A stretch of 5,363 nucleotides of DNA from the NCBI GenBank assembly GCA_041164265.1, contig JBEAPR010000063.1:1-5363 (forward strand), written 5' to 3'. Positions 1-5,363 of this stretch are shown here, piece after piece. Origin of the DNA: CALAZP01 sp041164265 (GTDB taxonomy: Bacteria > Bacteroidota > Bacteroidia > Chitinophagales > Saprospiraceae). The translations under genes were made by a program, and so were the position numbers. Numbering within the stretch: position 1 is the stretch's first letter; the number at the start of each line of letters is the position of its first letter. The notes below the pieces were generated by a model, which saw nothing but the letters and a program-made list of their open reading frames with translations, made no database searches and was not told the origin of the DNA.

Positions 1-2
1 AT

Positions 3-161
3 GTAACAGGTAGAGTATTGAAAGTAGTAAGAGGAGACTTTGCTAAAGGTGCTAACCAAGTTAGCATAGACAGCAAGGAATTACCAGCTGCTGGAGTACT
101 ATACTACACATTGACTGCTGGCGAATATACAGCTACTAAGAAGATGATTATCATTGAATAA
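3..161 (+). CDS. C-terminal end of a T9SS-exported protein (type A sorting domain), 5' partial
   Basis: Only the last 52 codons and the TAA stop are inside the window; the reading frame enters from the left edge. The visible protein has the shape of the end of a T9SS type A sorting domain (TIGR04183 / Por_Secre_tail family). It runs from a GRVLKVVRGDF-like strand, through 'G.NQVSIDSKELPAAGVLYYTL' spacing with the usual P..G(V/L)YYYTL-type strand, to a final strand with a KKMIIIE end. In the known family this domain is recognised by the outer-membrane T9SS machinery and is removed or linked to surface lipopolysaccharide when the cargo is released. The function of the parent protein cannot be told because its body is outside the window. 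A strong terminator begins 30 bp after the stop, so this gene closes its transcription unit and is separate from the next two. The sorting-domain call is firm, although the diagnostic YPNP strand that normally opens the domain is not visible. Confidence 0.85.
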   Translation, partial: VTGRVLKVVRGDFAKGANQVSIDSKELPAAGVLYYTLTAGEYTATKKMIIIE

Positions 162-191
162 TCAAATTCTTAAGAGTTAAAGAATAACTTT

Positions 192-229
192 AGAGGGGCA
201 GTTCCGCAAGGAATTGCCCCTCTTTTTTT
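192..229 (+). terminator. Rho-independent terminator after the T9SS tail gene
   Basis: A 14-bp hairpin has arms 192-205 (AGAGGGGCAGTTCC) and 210-223 (GGAATTGCCCCTCT). All positions pair, with a single G-T (G-U in RNA) pair. The loop is GCAA, a GNRA-type tetraloop. The 3' arm runs directly into a run of seven T at 223-229. There is no matching A-run on the left side, so it should act mainly on + strand transcription coming from the partial gene ending at 161. Confidence 0.95.
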
Positions 230-261
230 GTCTATTTCTTTGATATTTAGATTAAAAAAAA

Positions 262-292
262 TTTGCATAGGTATTTATATTTTGTATTTTTG
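262..292 (+). promoter_or_regulatory. Bacteroidota-type promoter for the cohesin gene pair
   Basis: TTTG at 262-265 and TATTTTTG at 285-292 match the known Bacteroidota sigma-ABfr consensus (TTTG near -33, TAnnTTTG near -7), with 19 bp between them. The surrounding DNA is very AT-rich. Transcription would be expected to begin near 298-300, leaving about 25 nt of leader before the ATG at 324. The site lies between a terminator and the first gene of the next unit, which is where a promoter should be. A weaker overlapping candidate, TATTTTG at 278-284, cannot be excluded. No operator or riboswitch-like structure is seen. Confidence 0.65.
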
Positions 293-323
293 ATGAGTTT
301 TAAAAAGAACATAATCCCTAAAC

Positions 324-1103
324 ATGACATCATTTAAAAGGCTGCTCGTCCTTTTATCTTCTTTATTTTATATTGTTTTAAATGGTCAAGAGCCATCTAT
401 AACAGTATCAAGCTTTGATGTCAACGAAGCCAATCGACTGGACATTCCAATTAGAGTCCATCATTTCAATCAAATTGTAGGCCTGCAATTTACTTTAAGA
501 TGGGATTCCGATTTAATTCAATATGTGAGTGTGGATAGTTTTGGGGTGGATCTAAATGAGAGTGTAAATTTTGGGGTGGAGCAAGTGACTAGTGGATTTT
601 TAGTTTTCAGTTGGTATGATGCTACGCTCGCAGGGGTTACCTTACCTGATAGTACCATTCTATTTAATATTCATTTTGAGGTTAATAATAACTATACTGG
701 TGAAATTAAATTCAATTTTGGAGACGAACCTGCTCCGCGTGAAATTGTGGATACCAGTTATAAGGCTATTCCTGGAAATTTCATAGATGGATCAGTCGAG
801 ATCATGATGGTTTCTTCTAGAACCTTTTCAGAAGGAGGATCTAGCAACCTTCAAGACGTAAAAATTTATCCTAATCCGATATACGAAAAAAGCATTTTAT
901 CGTTAAATAGTGCAACCGATTTAAATTATTTAATAAAAATCATCGACCAAATGGGGCGAGTGGTGTACCAGCAAAAAAACCGATTTATAGCTGGTTACCA
1001 ACAATTAGAGGTAGGCAAACATTGGTTTCCTTCTTCTGGTTTGTTTCGCATGGTTATTGAAGGAGAAGATTTTTTGATAACAAAAAACTTGCTGGTTCGA
1101 TGA
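324..1103 (+). CDS. Small secreted cohesin-like protein with T9SS type A sorting domain
   Basis: This complete gene of 259 residues has three parts. Residues 1-21 form a signal peptide: K5 R6 followed by a hydrophobic core, with likely cleavage between G21 and Q22 and no lipobox Cys. Residues about 25-160 form one cohesin-like domain (PF00963-like). It contains the paired motifs IVGLQFTLRWDSDLIQY (51-67) and LVFSWYDATLAGVTLPDSTILF (from 93), which recur in the neighbouring giant gene. Residues about 177-259 form a T9SS type A sorting domain, opening with KIYPNP at 180-185 and including QMGRVVYQ (209-216). The protein should pass the inner membrane by Sec and the outer membrane by T9SS. ATG 324 is the first start in frame after TAA at 312-314. 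The leader has no Shine-Dalgarno sequence, which is usual in this phylum. There is no dockerin or enzyme domain. Cohesins of cellulosomes bind dockerins, but many Bacteroidota cohesin-like domains have no known ligand, so the binding partner is unknown. It is probably co-transcribed with the giant gene 37 bp downstream. Confidence 0.9.
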   Translation: MTSFKRLLVLLSSLFYIVLNGQEPSITVSSFDVNEANRLDIPIRVHHFNQIVGLQFTLRWDSDLIQYVSVDSFGVDLNESVNFGVEQVTSGFLVFSWYDATLAGVTLPDSTILFNIHFEVNNNYTGEIKFNFGDEPAPREIVDTSYKAIPGNFIDGSVEIMMVSSRTFSEGGSSNLQDVKIYPNPIYEKSILSLNSATDLNYLIKIIDQMGRVVYQQKNRFIAGYQQLEVGKHWFPSSGLFRMVIEGEDFLITKNLLVR

Positions 1104-1140
1104 AAAAGAATTACATTAATTATCCCAAATTCCGACAAAA

Positions 1141-4100
1141 ATGGTTAAATGGATTTCCAGCGTTCTCGCAGGATTGTTATTATTATCTGCTGAGTTAAGC
1201 GCACAGCCCGTATTTACGATTACCCCAAGTGCAGCGTCTGTTAATGCCGGGGAACAATTCTCTGTTGACATTGTCGTCAGCAATTTCACTGATATTATAA
1301 GTTTGCAGTACGCCTTAACTTGGGACCCTGCTGTCATTGCTTTTGAGAGCATTAGTGATATTAATATTGCTGGTTTAAGTACCACCAATTTTGGCCTTCC
1401 AGGCAATGGTACCGTACCCAATAATAAAATCACGCTAACTTGGTTTCAAGACGCCTTAACCGGGGTGACCGTTCCAAACGGAACTTCTATTTATACCCTT
1501 AATTTTGAGGCCGTTAATGGAGGCACTACTTCCATTGGCTTTTCTATGGATCCTCCAGGAGTGGAAATTTTAGATGTGAATTTAGATGACGTAGGCATAA
1601 CTGCTGTACCTACTACTATCACCGTTACGGGAACGGGATCTGGTGGTGGAGATACCGGTGGCGGAGATACGTCAGGAGTAGACCCTGTTTTAACAGATGG
1701 TTTTGCTATGATTGCTGGTAATTTGACTATTGCTGTTGGTGAGACGTTTTGCATACCGATTACGGTGCAAGATTTCAATTCCATTTTAGGAATGCAGATG
1801 AGTATTACCTATAACTCCAATGTTTTAAGCTATAACAGTGTCGGAAGTTTTGGCTTAGCTGGTTTAGATGGTAGTGCATTTGGAAACCCATCACCTGGTA
1901 TTATTACTTTATCTTGGTTTGACAACGCCCTTACTGGAATTACTTTGCCAGATAATACGGTCCTATTTGAATTGTGTTTTGTAGGCCAAGCTAATGGTAT
2001 TTCTGGTATTGGATTTTCAGATACCCCTACCTTAATTGAGATCAGCAATGCAGTTGGTGATATATTAGATTTTCAAAGTTCTCCTGGTGTTGTAACGGTG
2101 GGAACTGGGGTAGGCGAAGCAGTTGGCTTTACGCTATCAGCTCAAAGTGGGAGTTTTACGACAGGTGAAACCGAATGTTTGGATATTACTGCCTCTGGTT
2201 TTGAGGACATATTAGGTATGCAGTTTAGTCTTAATTATAATGCTTCCTTGTTTGATTTTAGTTCTGTAGGCAACTTTGGATTATCGGGTTTGACCTCTTC
2301 TTTTTTCGGCGTTCCTGGTAGCGGAACTACTCCAGGTAATATTACTCTGTCCTGGTATGATGAATCGTTAAGCGGCGTCTCAGTAGCTAATGGCACTTCG
2401 CTTTTTGAGGTATGCCTTACGGCAAAATCTAGCGGAAGTGGTACTTTAGCTTTTTCTGGTTCCCCTACAATTGTTGAGATCTCCAATTCTAGTGGAGAAA
2501 TTTTAGACTTCACGGGGAATCCCGGAGCCCTTACGGTAACAGGCGGAGATACGGGTGGAGGCGGAGGAGGATCCGAAAATCCTAGTTTCACGGGCTTTGG
2601 ATTAATTGCTGGAGATGTGGCAGGGATGATGGGGGATGAAGTTTGCGTACCTGTTACGACTCAAAGTTTTGATGAAATATTGGGGATGCAATTCAGTATG
2701 AATTACAATCCTACTTTCTTAGAATTTTCTCAACTCACCAATTTTGGATTAGAAGGGTTAACCTCGTCCCTATTCGGAGTACCAGGAAGTGGAACGACGG
2801 CTGGTAATATCACGCTGTCATGGTTTGATAACAATTTGGTGGGGATTACTTTGCCCGATGAATCCAAGTTATTTGATGTTTGCTTCACGGCCTTGAGTAA
2901 TAATACCAGTACTTTTAGTTTTAGTGGTACGCCAACCAGTATAGAGATATCTGATGCTGCAGGTGATATTATCCCTTTCAATAGCTCTTCTTCTACCATT
3001 TCCATTAGTGAAGATGGTGGTGGGGGTGATACTGGAGGAGGAGGAGGAGATACCGGAGGTGGCGATACCGGAGGTGGAGGATTGCCTATTGATTCTATAG
3101 GCGATGGATTTGGATTGTTGCTCAGTGATGTCAATGTGATGCAGGGAGAAGAATTTTGTTTGAGTGTAACCACTCAATTATTTAACGAAATCCTGGGCAT
3201 GCAATTTAGCATGAACTACGATCCTACCCTTTTAGCATTTGATCGGGTTGATAATCTAAATTTATCCGGACTAACGGAAAGTTTATTTGGTACTCCAGCT
3301 GGTGGTGGTACTCCAGGAAATATTACTTTATCTTGGTTTGACAACAATTTGACAGGCATTACCTTGCCAGACGGTTCACCAATATTTGATGTGTGTTTCA
3401 CCGCTTTAGCGGATGGTTCTTCTTATGTAGTTTTTTCTGATACGCCCACCTTTGTTGAAATATCCGATGCAGCCGGTGAGATTGTACCATTTGACAGTAA
3501 AAGTGGGTTAGTAGTTATTGGAGAAGAGGTGGTCAACCCCACAGATCCAGAAGATATTACTATTACTTCTTCCTCTGTCAATACCCAATTGGATAGCACT
3601 TTTTGTGTGGATTTAACCGTTCAAAACTTTATTGATGTTGCTGAACTGAATTTTGATGTTTTATTTGATTCCTCTGTCCTGACTTTTGTCAATGGTTCAA
3701 ATTTTGGGTTGACTGACTTATCGGAAACCAATCTGACTGAAGGGAACGGAGTGCTTAATATTGGATGGACTGGAGTTAGTCAAACCTTAAGTAATAATGA
3801 AAGGCTGCTAAGTCTTTGCTTCATAGCGAATGAACTGGGTACTACCTCGATTAATGCAGATACCTTGACGGGTAATTATACCATTCAAAACGATTCTGCC
3901 CAGTCCATTGGACTGCAAGGGATAGCAGGAAGCGTTGAAATCAGTCCCAATATCATTTCGACAGATTTTCTCTTAGAAATATCTGATATGGAAGTGCCTC
4001 AGGGAGCTTCTTTTTGTCTTCCTGTTAAGGCGTATAATTTCAATGATATTATTGGATTGCAATTGAGTATAGGATTTGATACTGCTGAATTGGTTCTAGA

Positions 4101-5363
4101 TGAGGTTTCCTCTTTTGGGTTAAGTGGATTAACTGCTGGATCTTTTGGGACTGTTTTGCCAGGGAATATTACCTTATCTTGGACGGATGATCAATTGACG
4201 GGTCAAACCTTAGCCAATGGTACTACCATCTTCGAACTTTGTTTCAAGTCCAAAGGATCAAATGGATCATCCACAGTAGTTGATTTCATGAATACTCCTA
4301 CAGCTATAGAAATAATTAATGTAAGTGAAGAATTGGTGGTATTTACAGGTTCTTCCGGAATCGTTTCGGTTGTTGAAACTGTGCCATTAACGTTTTCAGA
4401 TACTACCATTACAAGACCTTGTAGTTTGGAGGGTACTGGCAGTATTGCGATTACTGCAAGCGGCGGTGCCGCTCCATATAGCTATCTATGGAGTAATGGA
4501 GATACAACGGCTCAGATCAATGATATTCCAACTGGAAGTTATACCGTAACGGTTACTGATGCTTCTTTAACAGAAATAGTGGCGACTTTTGATTTATTAG
4601 CTAACCCGGCAATTAATTTATCTGTAACTGTTGTCAATGCCAGTGGAGCCATGACCAATGCCAACGGCAGTATTGCGCTTACAGTGACAGGTGGAACCAG
4701 CCCTTATTTCATCAATTGGGATAATGGAGCGACCACTGCTAATTTGGATGGGCTGCAAACTGGCGAATATTGCGTTACTGTTATTGATGGGGCGGGATGT
4801 AGTATAGATAGTTGTTTCACAGTAGGCTTAGATATGCTGGATTTAGAATTAGTTGTGACCGAGGAAATGGTGAGTTGTAATGGAGAAGCTGATGGAAGTG
4901 TTGCCCTAGCAATAAGAGGAGGAGCCACTCCTTATGAAGTGGTTTTTGAAGATGAGGTTACTTTCACTTCTGCGAGTGGAATGGTCATTAGAACTGATTT
5001 GGCACCGGGTACTTATAATTTTACCGTAACAGATGCGCTAGACAGTGTTTTATCTGGTACTGCTACTATCATTGAACCCGATACTTTGATGATTTCAGAG
5101 GTGATTATAATGTCTACAATGGATTCTATCGATTGTACGGGACAGATCAATTTGAGTATAACCGGTGGTACTGCTCCTTATACTATGGAATGGGATCACG
5201 GCGTAACAGGGTTAGATTTGAATAGATTATGTGAAGGAAATTATGGAGGTACTTTAACGGATGTGAATGGATGTAGCATTGAGGTAGGCCCCATTGAAGT
5301 GGATTTATTTACCGTGACTTCTACTGTTACAGATGTCATTTGCCCTACAGACGAAAACGGCAG
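1141..5363 (+). CDS. Giant surface protein: seven cohesin-like domains plus SprB-type repeats, 3' partial
   Basis: The frame is open for 1407 codons plus two bases and runs off the window. ATG 1141 is the first ATG in frame after TAA at 1117-1119. It gives a good signal peptide, with K3, a hydrophobic core LAGLLLLSA and cleavage likely between A21 and Q22. Cohesin-like domains lie at residues 24-163, 188-320, 329-466, 486-622, 657-793, 806-935 and 942-1078. Typical motifs are ILGMQFSMNY, GNITLSWFDNNLTGITLPD, FDVCF and TPT.(I/V)EISDA. SprB-type repeats (PF13573-like) follow from residue 1083, with GG..PY and GxYxxTVTD signatures. SprB is the mobile gliding adhesin of Flavobacterium; SprB-type repeats are also common in other large Bacteroidota surface proteins. 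The missing C-terminus is expected to carry a T9SS sorting domain, perhaps type B. The protein has 8 Lys, 6 Arg and 1 His in 1407 residues against about 159 Asp+Glu, so it is very acidic. An adhesin or extracellular scaffold role is inferred. No catalytic domain is visible. Confidence 0.92.
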   Translation, partial: MVKWISSVLAGLLLLSAELSAQPVFTITPSAASVNAGEQFSVDIVVSNFTDIISLQYALTWDPAVIAFESISDINIAGLSTTNFGLPGNGTVPNNKITLTWFQDALTGVTVPNGTSIYTLNFEAVNGGTTSIGFSMDPPGVEILDVNLDDVGITAVPTTITVTGTGSGGGDTGGGDTSGVDPVLTDGFAMIAGNLTIAVGETFCIPITVQDFNSILGMQMSITYNSNVLSYNSVGSFGLAGLDGSAFGNPSPGIITLSWFDNALTGITLPDNTVLFELCFVGQANGISGIGFSDTPTLIEISNAVGDILDFQSSPGVVTVGTGVGEAVGFTLSAQSGSFTTGETECLDITASGFEDILGMQFSLNYNASLFDFSSVGNFGLSGLTSSFFGVPGSGTTPGNITLSWYDESLSGVSVANGTSLFEVCLTAKSSGSGTLAFSGSPTIVEISNSSGEILDFTGNPGALTVTGGDTGGGGGGSENPSFTGFGLIAGDVAGMMGDEVCVPVTTQSFDEILGMQFSMNYNPTFLEFSQLTNFGLEGLTSSLFGVPGSGTTAGNITLSWFDNNLVGITLPDESKLFDVCFTALSNNTSTFSFSGTPTSIEISDAAGDIIPFNSSSSTISISEDGGGGDTGGGGGDTGGGDTGGGGLPIDSIGDGFGLLLSDVNVMQGEEFCLSVTTQLFNEILGMQFSMNYDPTLLAFDRVDNLNLSGLTESLFGTPAGGGTPGNITLSWFDNNLTGITLPDGSPIFDVCFTALADGSSYVVFSDTPTFVEISDAAGEIVPFDSKSGLVVIGEEVVNPTDPEDITITSSSVNTQLDSTFCVDLTVQNFIDVAELNFDVLFDSSVLTFVNGSNFGLTDLSETNLTEGNGVLNIGWTGVSQTLSNNERLLSLCFIANELGTTSINADTLTGNYTIQNDSAQSIGLQGIAGSVEISPNIISTDFLLEISDMEVPQGASFCLPVKAYNFNDIIGLQLSIGFDTAELVLDEVSSFGLSGLTAGSFGTVLPGNITLSWTDDQLTGQTLANGTTIFELCFKSKGSNGSSTVVDFMNTPTAIEIINVSEELVVFTGSSGIVSVVETVPLTFSDTTITRPCSLEGTGSIAITASGGAAPYSYLWSNGDTTAQINDIPTGSYTVTVTDASLTEIVATFDLLANPAINLSVTVVNASGAMTNANGSIALTVTGGTSPYFINWDNGATTANLDGLQTGEYCVTVIDGAGCSIDSCFTVGLDMLDLELVVTEEMVSCNGEADGSVALAIRGGATPYEVVFEDEVTFTSASGMVIRTDLAPGTYNFTVTDALDSVLSGTATIIEPDTLMISEVIIMSTMDSIDCTGQINLSITGGTAPYTMEWDHGVTGLDLNRLCEGNYGGTLTDVNGCSIEVGPIEVDLFTVTSTVTDVICPTDENG
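1642..1671 (+). repeat. GGGDT linker between cohesin-like domains 1 and 2
   Basis: Two copies of Gly-Gly-Gly-Asp-Thr (residues 168-177) sit in a flexible segment between domains 1 and 2. The two 15-bp units are near copies that differ at third codon positions. Such Gly/Asp-rich runs usually serve as unstructured spacers; that role is inferred here. Confidence 0.8.
2542..2571 (+). repeat. GGDT-polyGly linker between cohesin-like domains 3 and 4
   Basis: Residues 468-477 read Gly-Gly-Asp-Thr followed by six Gly, encoded by GGN codons. It is the same linker type as between domains 1 and 2 and between 4 and 5. Domains 2 and 3, by contrast, are joined by a short GTGVGEAV segment without this repeat. 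Confidence 0.8.
3016..3081 (+). repeat. Longest Gly/Asp/Thr linker, between cohesin-like domains 4 and 5
   Basis: Residues 626-647 are built only of Gly, Asp and Thr. Four-Gly, five-Gly and three-Gly runs are each separated from the next by Asp-Thr, and the segment ends in four Gly. The DNA is a G-rich purine tract with imperfect GGAGGWGAYAC-like units, a sequence prone to replication slippage, so its length may vary between strains. The opposite strand reads as proline-rich open frames that are only shadows of this tract. Confidence 0.85.
4387..5363 (+). repeat. SprB-type repeat array, 3' partial
   Basis: Repeats can be drawn at about 4387-4605, 4612-4830, 4843-5085, 5092-5307 and a beginning at 5311. 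Each carries the SprB-type pattern C...G.(G)SI.(L/I)...GG..PY..(L/N)W.(N/H)G, then (L/I)..G.Y..T(V/L)TD, with a final GC in the canonical copies. Repeat 1 (from C1094, with GGAAPYSYLWSNG) and repeat 2 (GGTSPYFINWDNGATT, VIDGAGCS) are the most typical, although repeat 1 lacks the closing GC. Repeat 3 (GGATPYEVVFEDE) lacks the Trp and the closing GC and carries a longer middle loop. Repeat 4 (GGTAPYTMEWDHG, DVNGCS) is canonical again. Repeat 5 is cut off by the window edge just after ICPTDENG. Such repeats are known as stalk-like Ig-fold modules in T9SS surface adhesins. Confidence 0.85.

Larger units (their letters stand above)
1210..4374 (+). repeat. Seven tandem cohesin-like domain repeats inside the giant gene
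   Basis: The seven units lie at 1210-1629, 1702-2100, 2125-2538, 2596-3006, 3109-3519, 3556-3945 and 3964-4374, each about 130-140 codons. Units 4 and 5 align without gaps over 137 residues with 87 identities by hand count. Units 2-5 and 7 share the motifs (L/I)G(M/L)Q near the start, G(N/I)ITLSW in the middle and TPT..EI near the end. Unit 1 is more divergent and resembles the single domain of the upstream small gene. Unit 6 is the most divergent and has lost the LSWFD and TPT..EI motifs. At the DNA level the units differ mostly at synonymous sites, but a 25-bp stretch encoding ITLSWFDN is identical at 1902-1926 and 3321-3345. This points to old duplication followed by drift, with perhaps limited later exchange. 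Confidence 0.88.

Noticed and set aside
166..188. Small inverted repeats (ATTCTT/AAGAAT and GTTA/TAAC) just before the terminator.
   Set aside because: They are short, AT-rich and mutually exclusive, and the strong hairpin at 192-223 explains termination without them.
1109..1121. AATTA-CAT-TAATT inverted repeat between the two cohesin genes.
   Set aside because: It is only a 5-bp all-AT stem with no following T-run. It cannot be supported as a terminator or operator and may be chance in AT-rich DNA.
1642..3081. GGGDT-type DNA repeats considered as a CRISPR or mobile-element signature.
   Set aside because: The units are in frame, code for flexible linkers, have no regular unique spacers, and are not flanked by transposase or inverted ends.
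1116..3401. Several minus-strand open frames of 60-147 codons, some very proline-rich (for example 2730-3173).
   Set aside because: They lie opposite the cohesin-like array and repeat at the same place in each unit. The PPPVSPP runs are the reverse complement of Gly/Asp/Thr linkers. The + frame has clear domains, a signal peptide and homologous repeats, so these are shadows.
4203..4928. Minus-strand open frames at 4203-4409 and 4704-4928.
   Set aside because: They are opposite domain 7 and the SprB-type repeats, have no recognisable domain or signal, and are explained by composition of the coding strand.
324..5363. A cellulosome operon.
   Set aside because: No dockerin, carbohydrate-binding or glycoside hydrolase domain is visible in the window. 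Cohesin-like domains alone do not support the claim.

Overview
The window looks like a piece of a Bacteroidota chromosome. Three lines of evidence agree: consecutive genes carry type IX secretion system (T9SS) features, the one convincing promoter has the Bacteroidota -33/-7 form (TTTG and TAnnTTTG), and the leaders lack Shine-Dalgarno sequences. Both complete N-termini carry signal peptides with Gln directly after the predicted cleavage point. Cohesin-like domains combined with SprB-type repeats, at moderate to low GC, would suit a surface-living, possibly marine member such as the Saprospiria or a relative. That finer placement is inference.

Layout, all on the + strand. Bases 3-161 are the tail of a gene whose start lies outside the window; it encodes a T9SS type A C-terminal sorting domain. 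A strong Rho-independent terminator (192-229) and a promoter (262-292) fill the gap that follows. Gene 2 (324-1103) is complete: signal peptide, one cohesin-like domain, T9SS type A sorting domain. After 37 bp with no terminator comes gene 3 (1141 to the window end, still open). It is a giant surface protein with a signal peptide, seven cohesin-like domains in tandem and at least four and a half SprB-type repeats. Several cohesin-like domains are separated by Gly/Asp/Thr-rich linkers. Its C-terminus, expected to hold a sorting domain, is beyond the window.

Genes 2 and 3 probably form one operon and share a homologous domain, so a small and a very large exported protein of the same family would be made together. 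Both are expected to cross the inner membrane by Sec. Gene 2 should then be exported by T9SS and anchored or released at the cell surface; gene 3 probably follows, but its sorting signal is not visible. An adhesin or surface-scaffold role for gene 3 is inferred from its architecture. No dockerin or catalytic domain is visible here.

The most unusual points are the extreme shortage of basic residues in gene 3 (8 Lys and 6 Arg in 1407 residues against about 159 Asp+Glu), a Cys pair kept in cohesin-like domains 2-7 but absent from domain 1 and from gene 2, and the small/large paralogous pairing.
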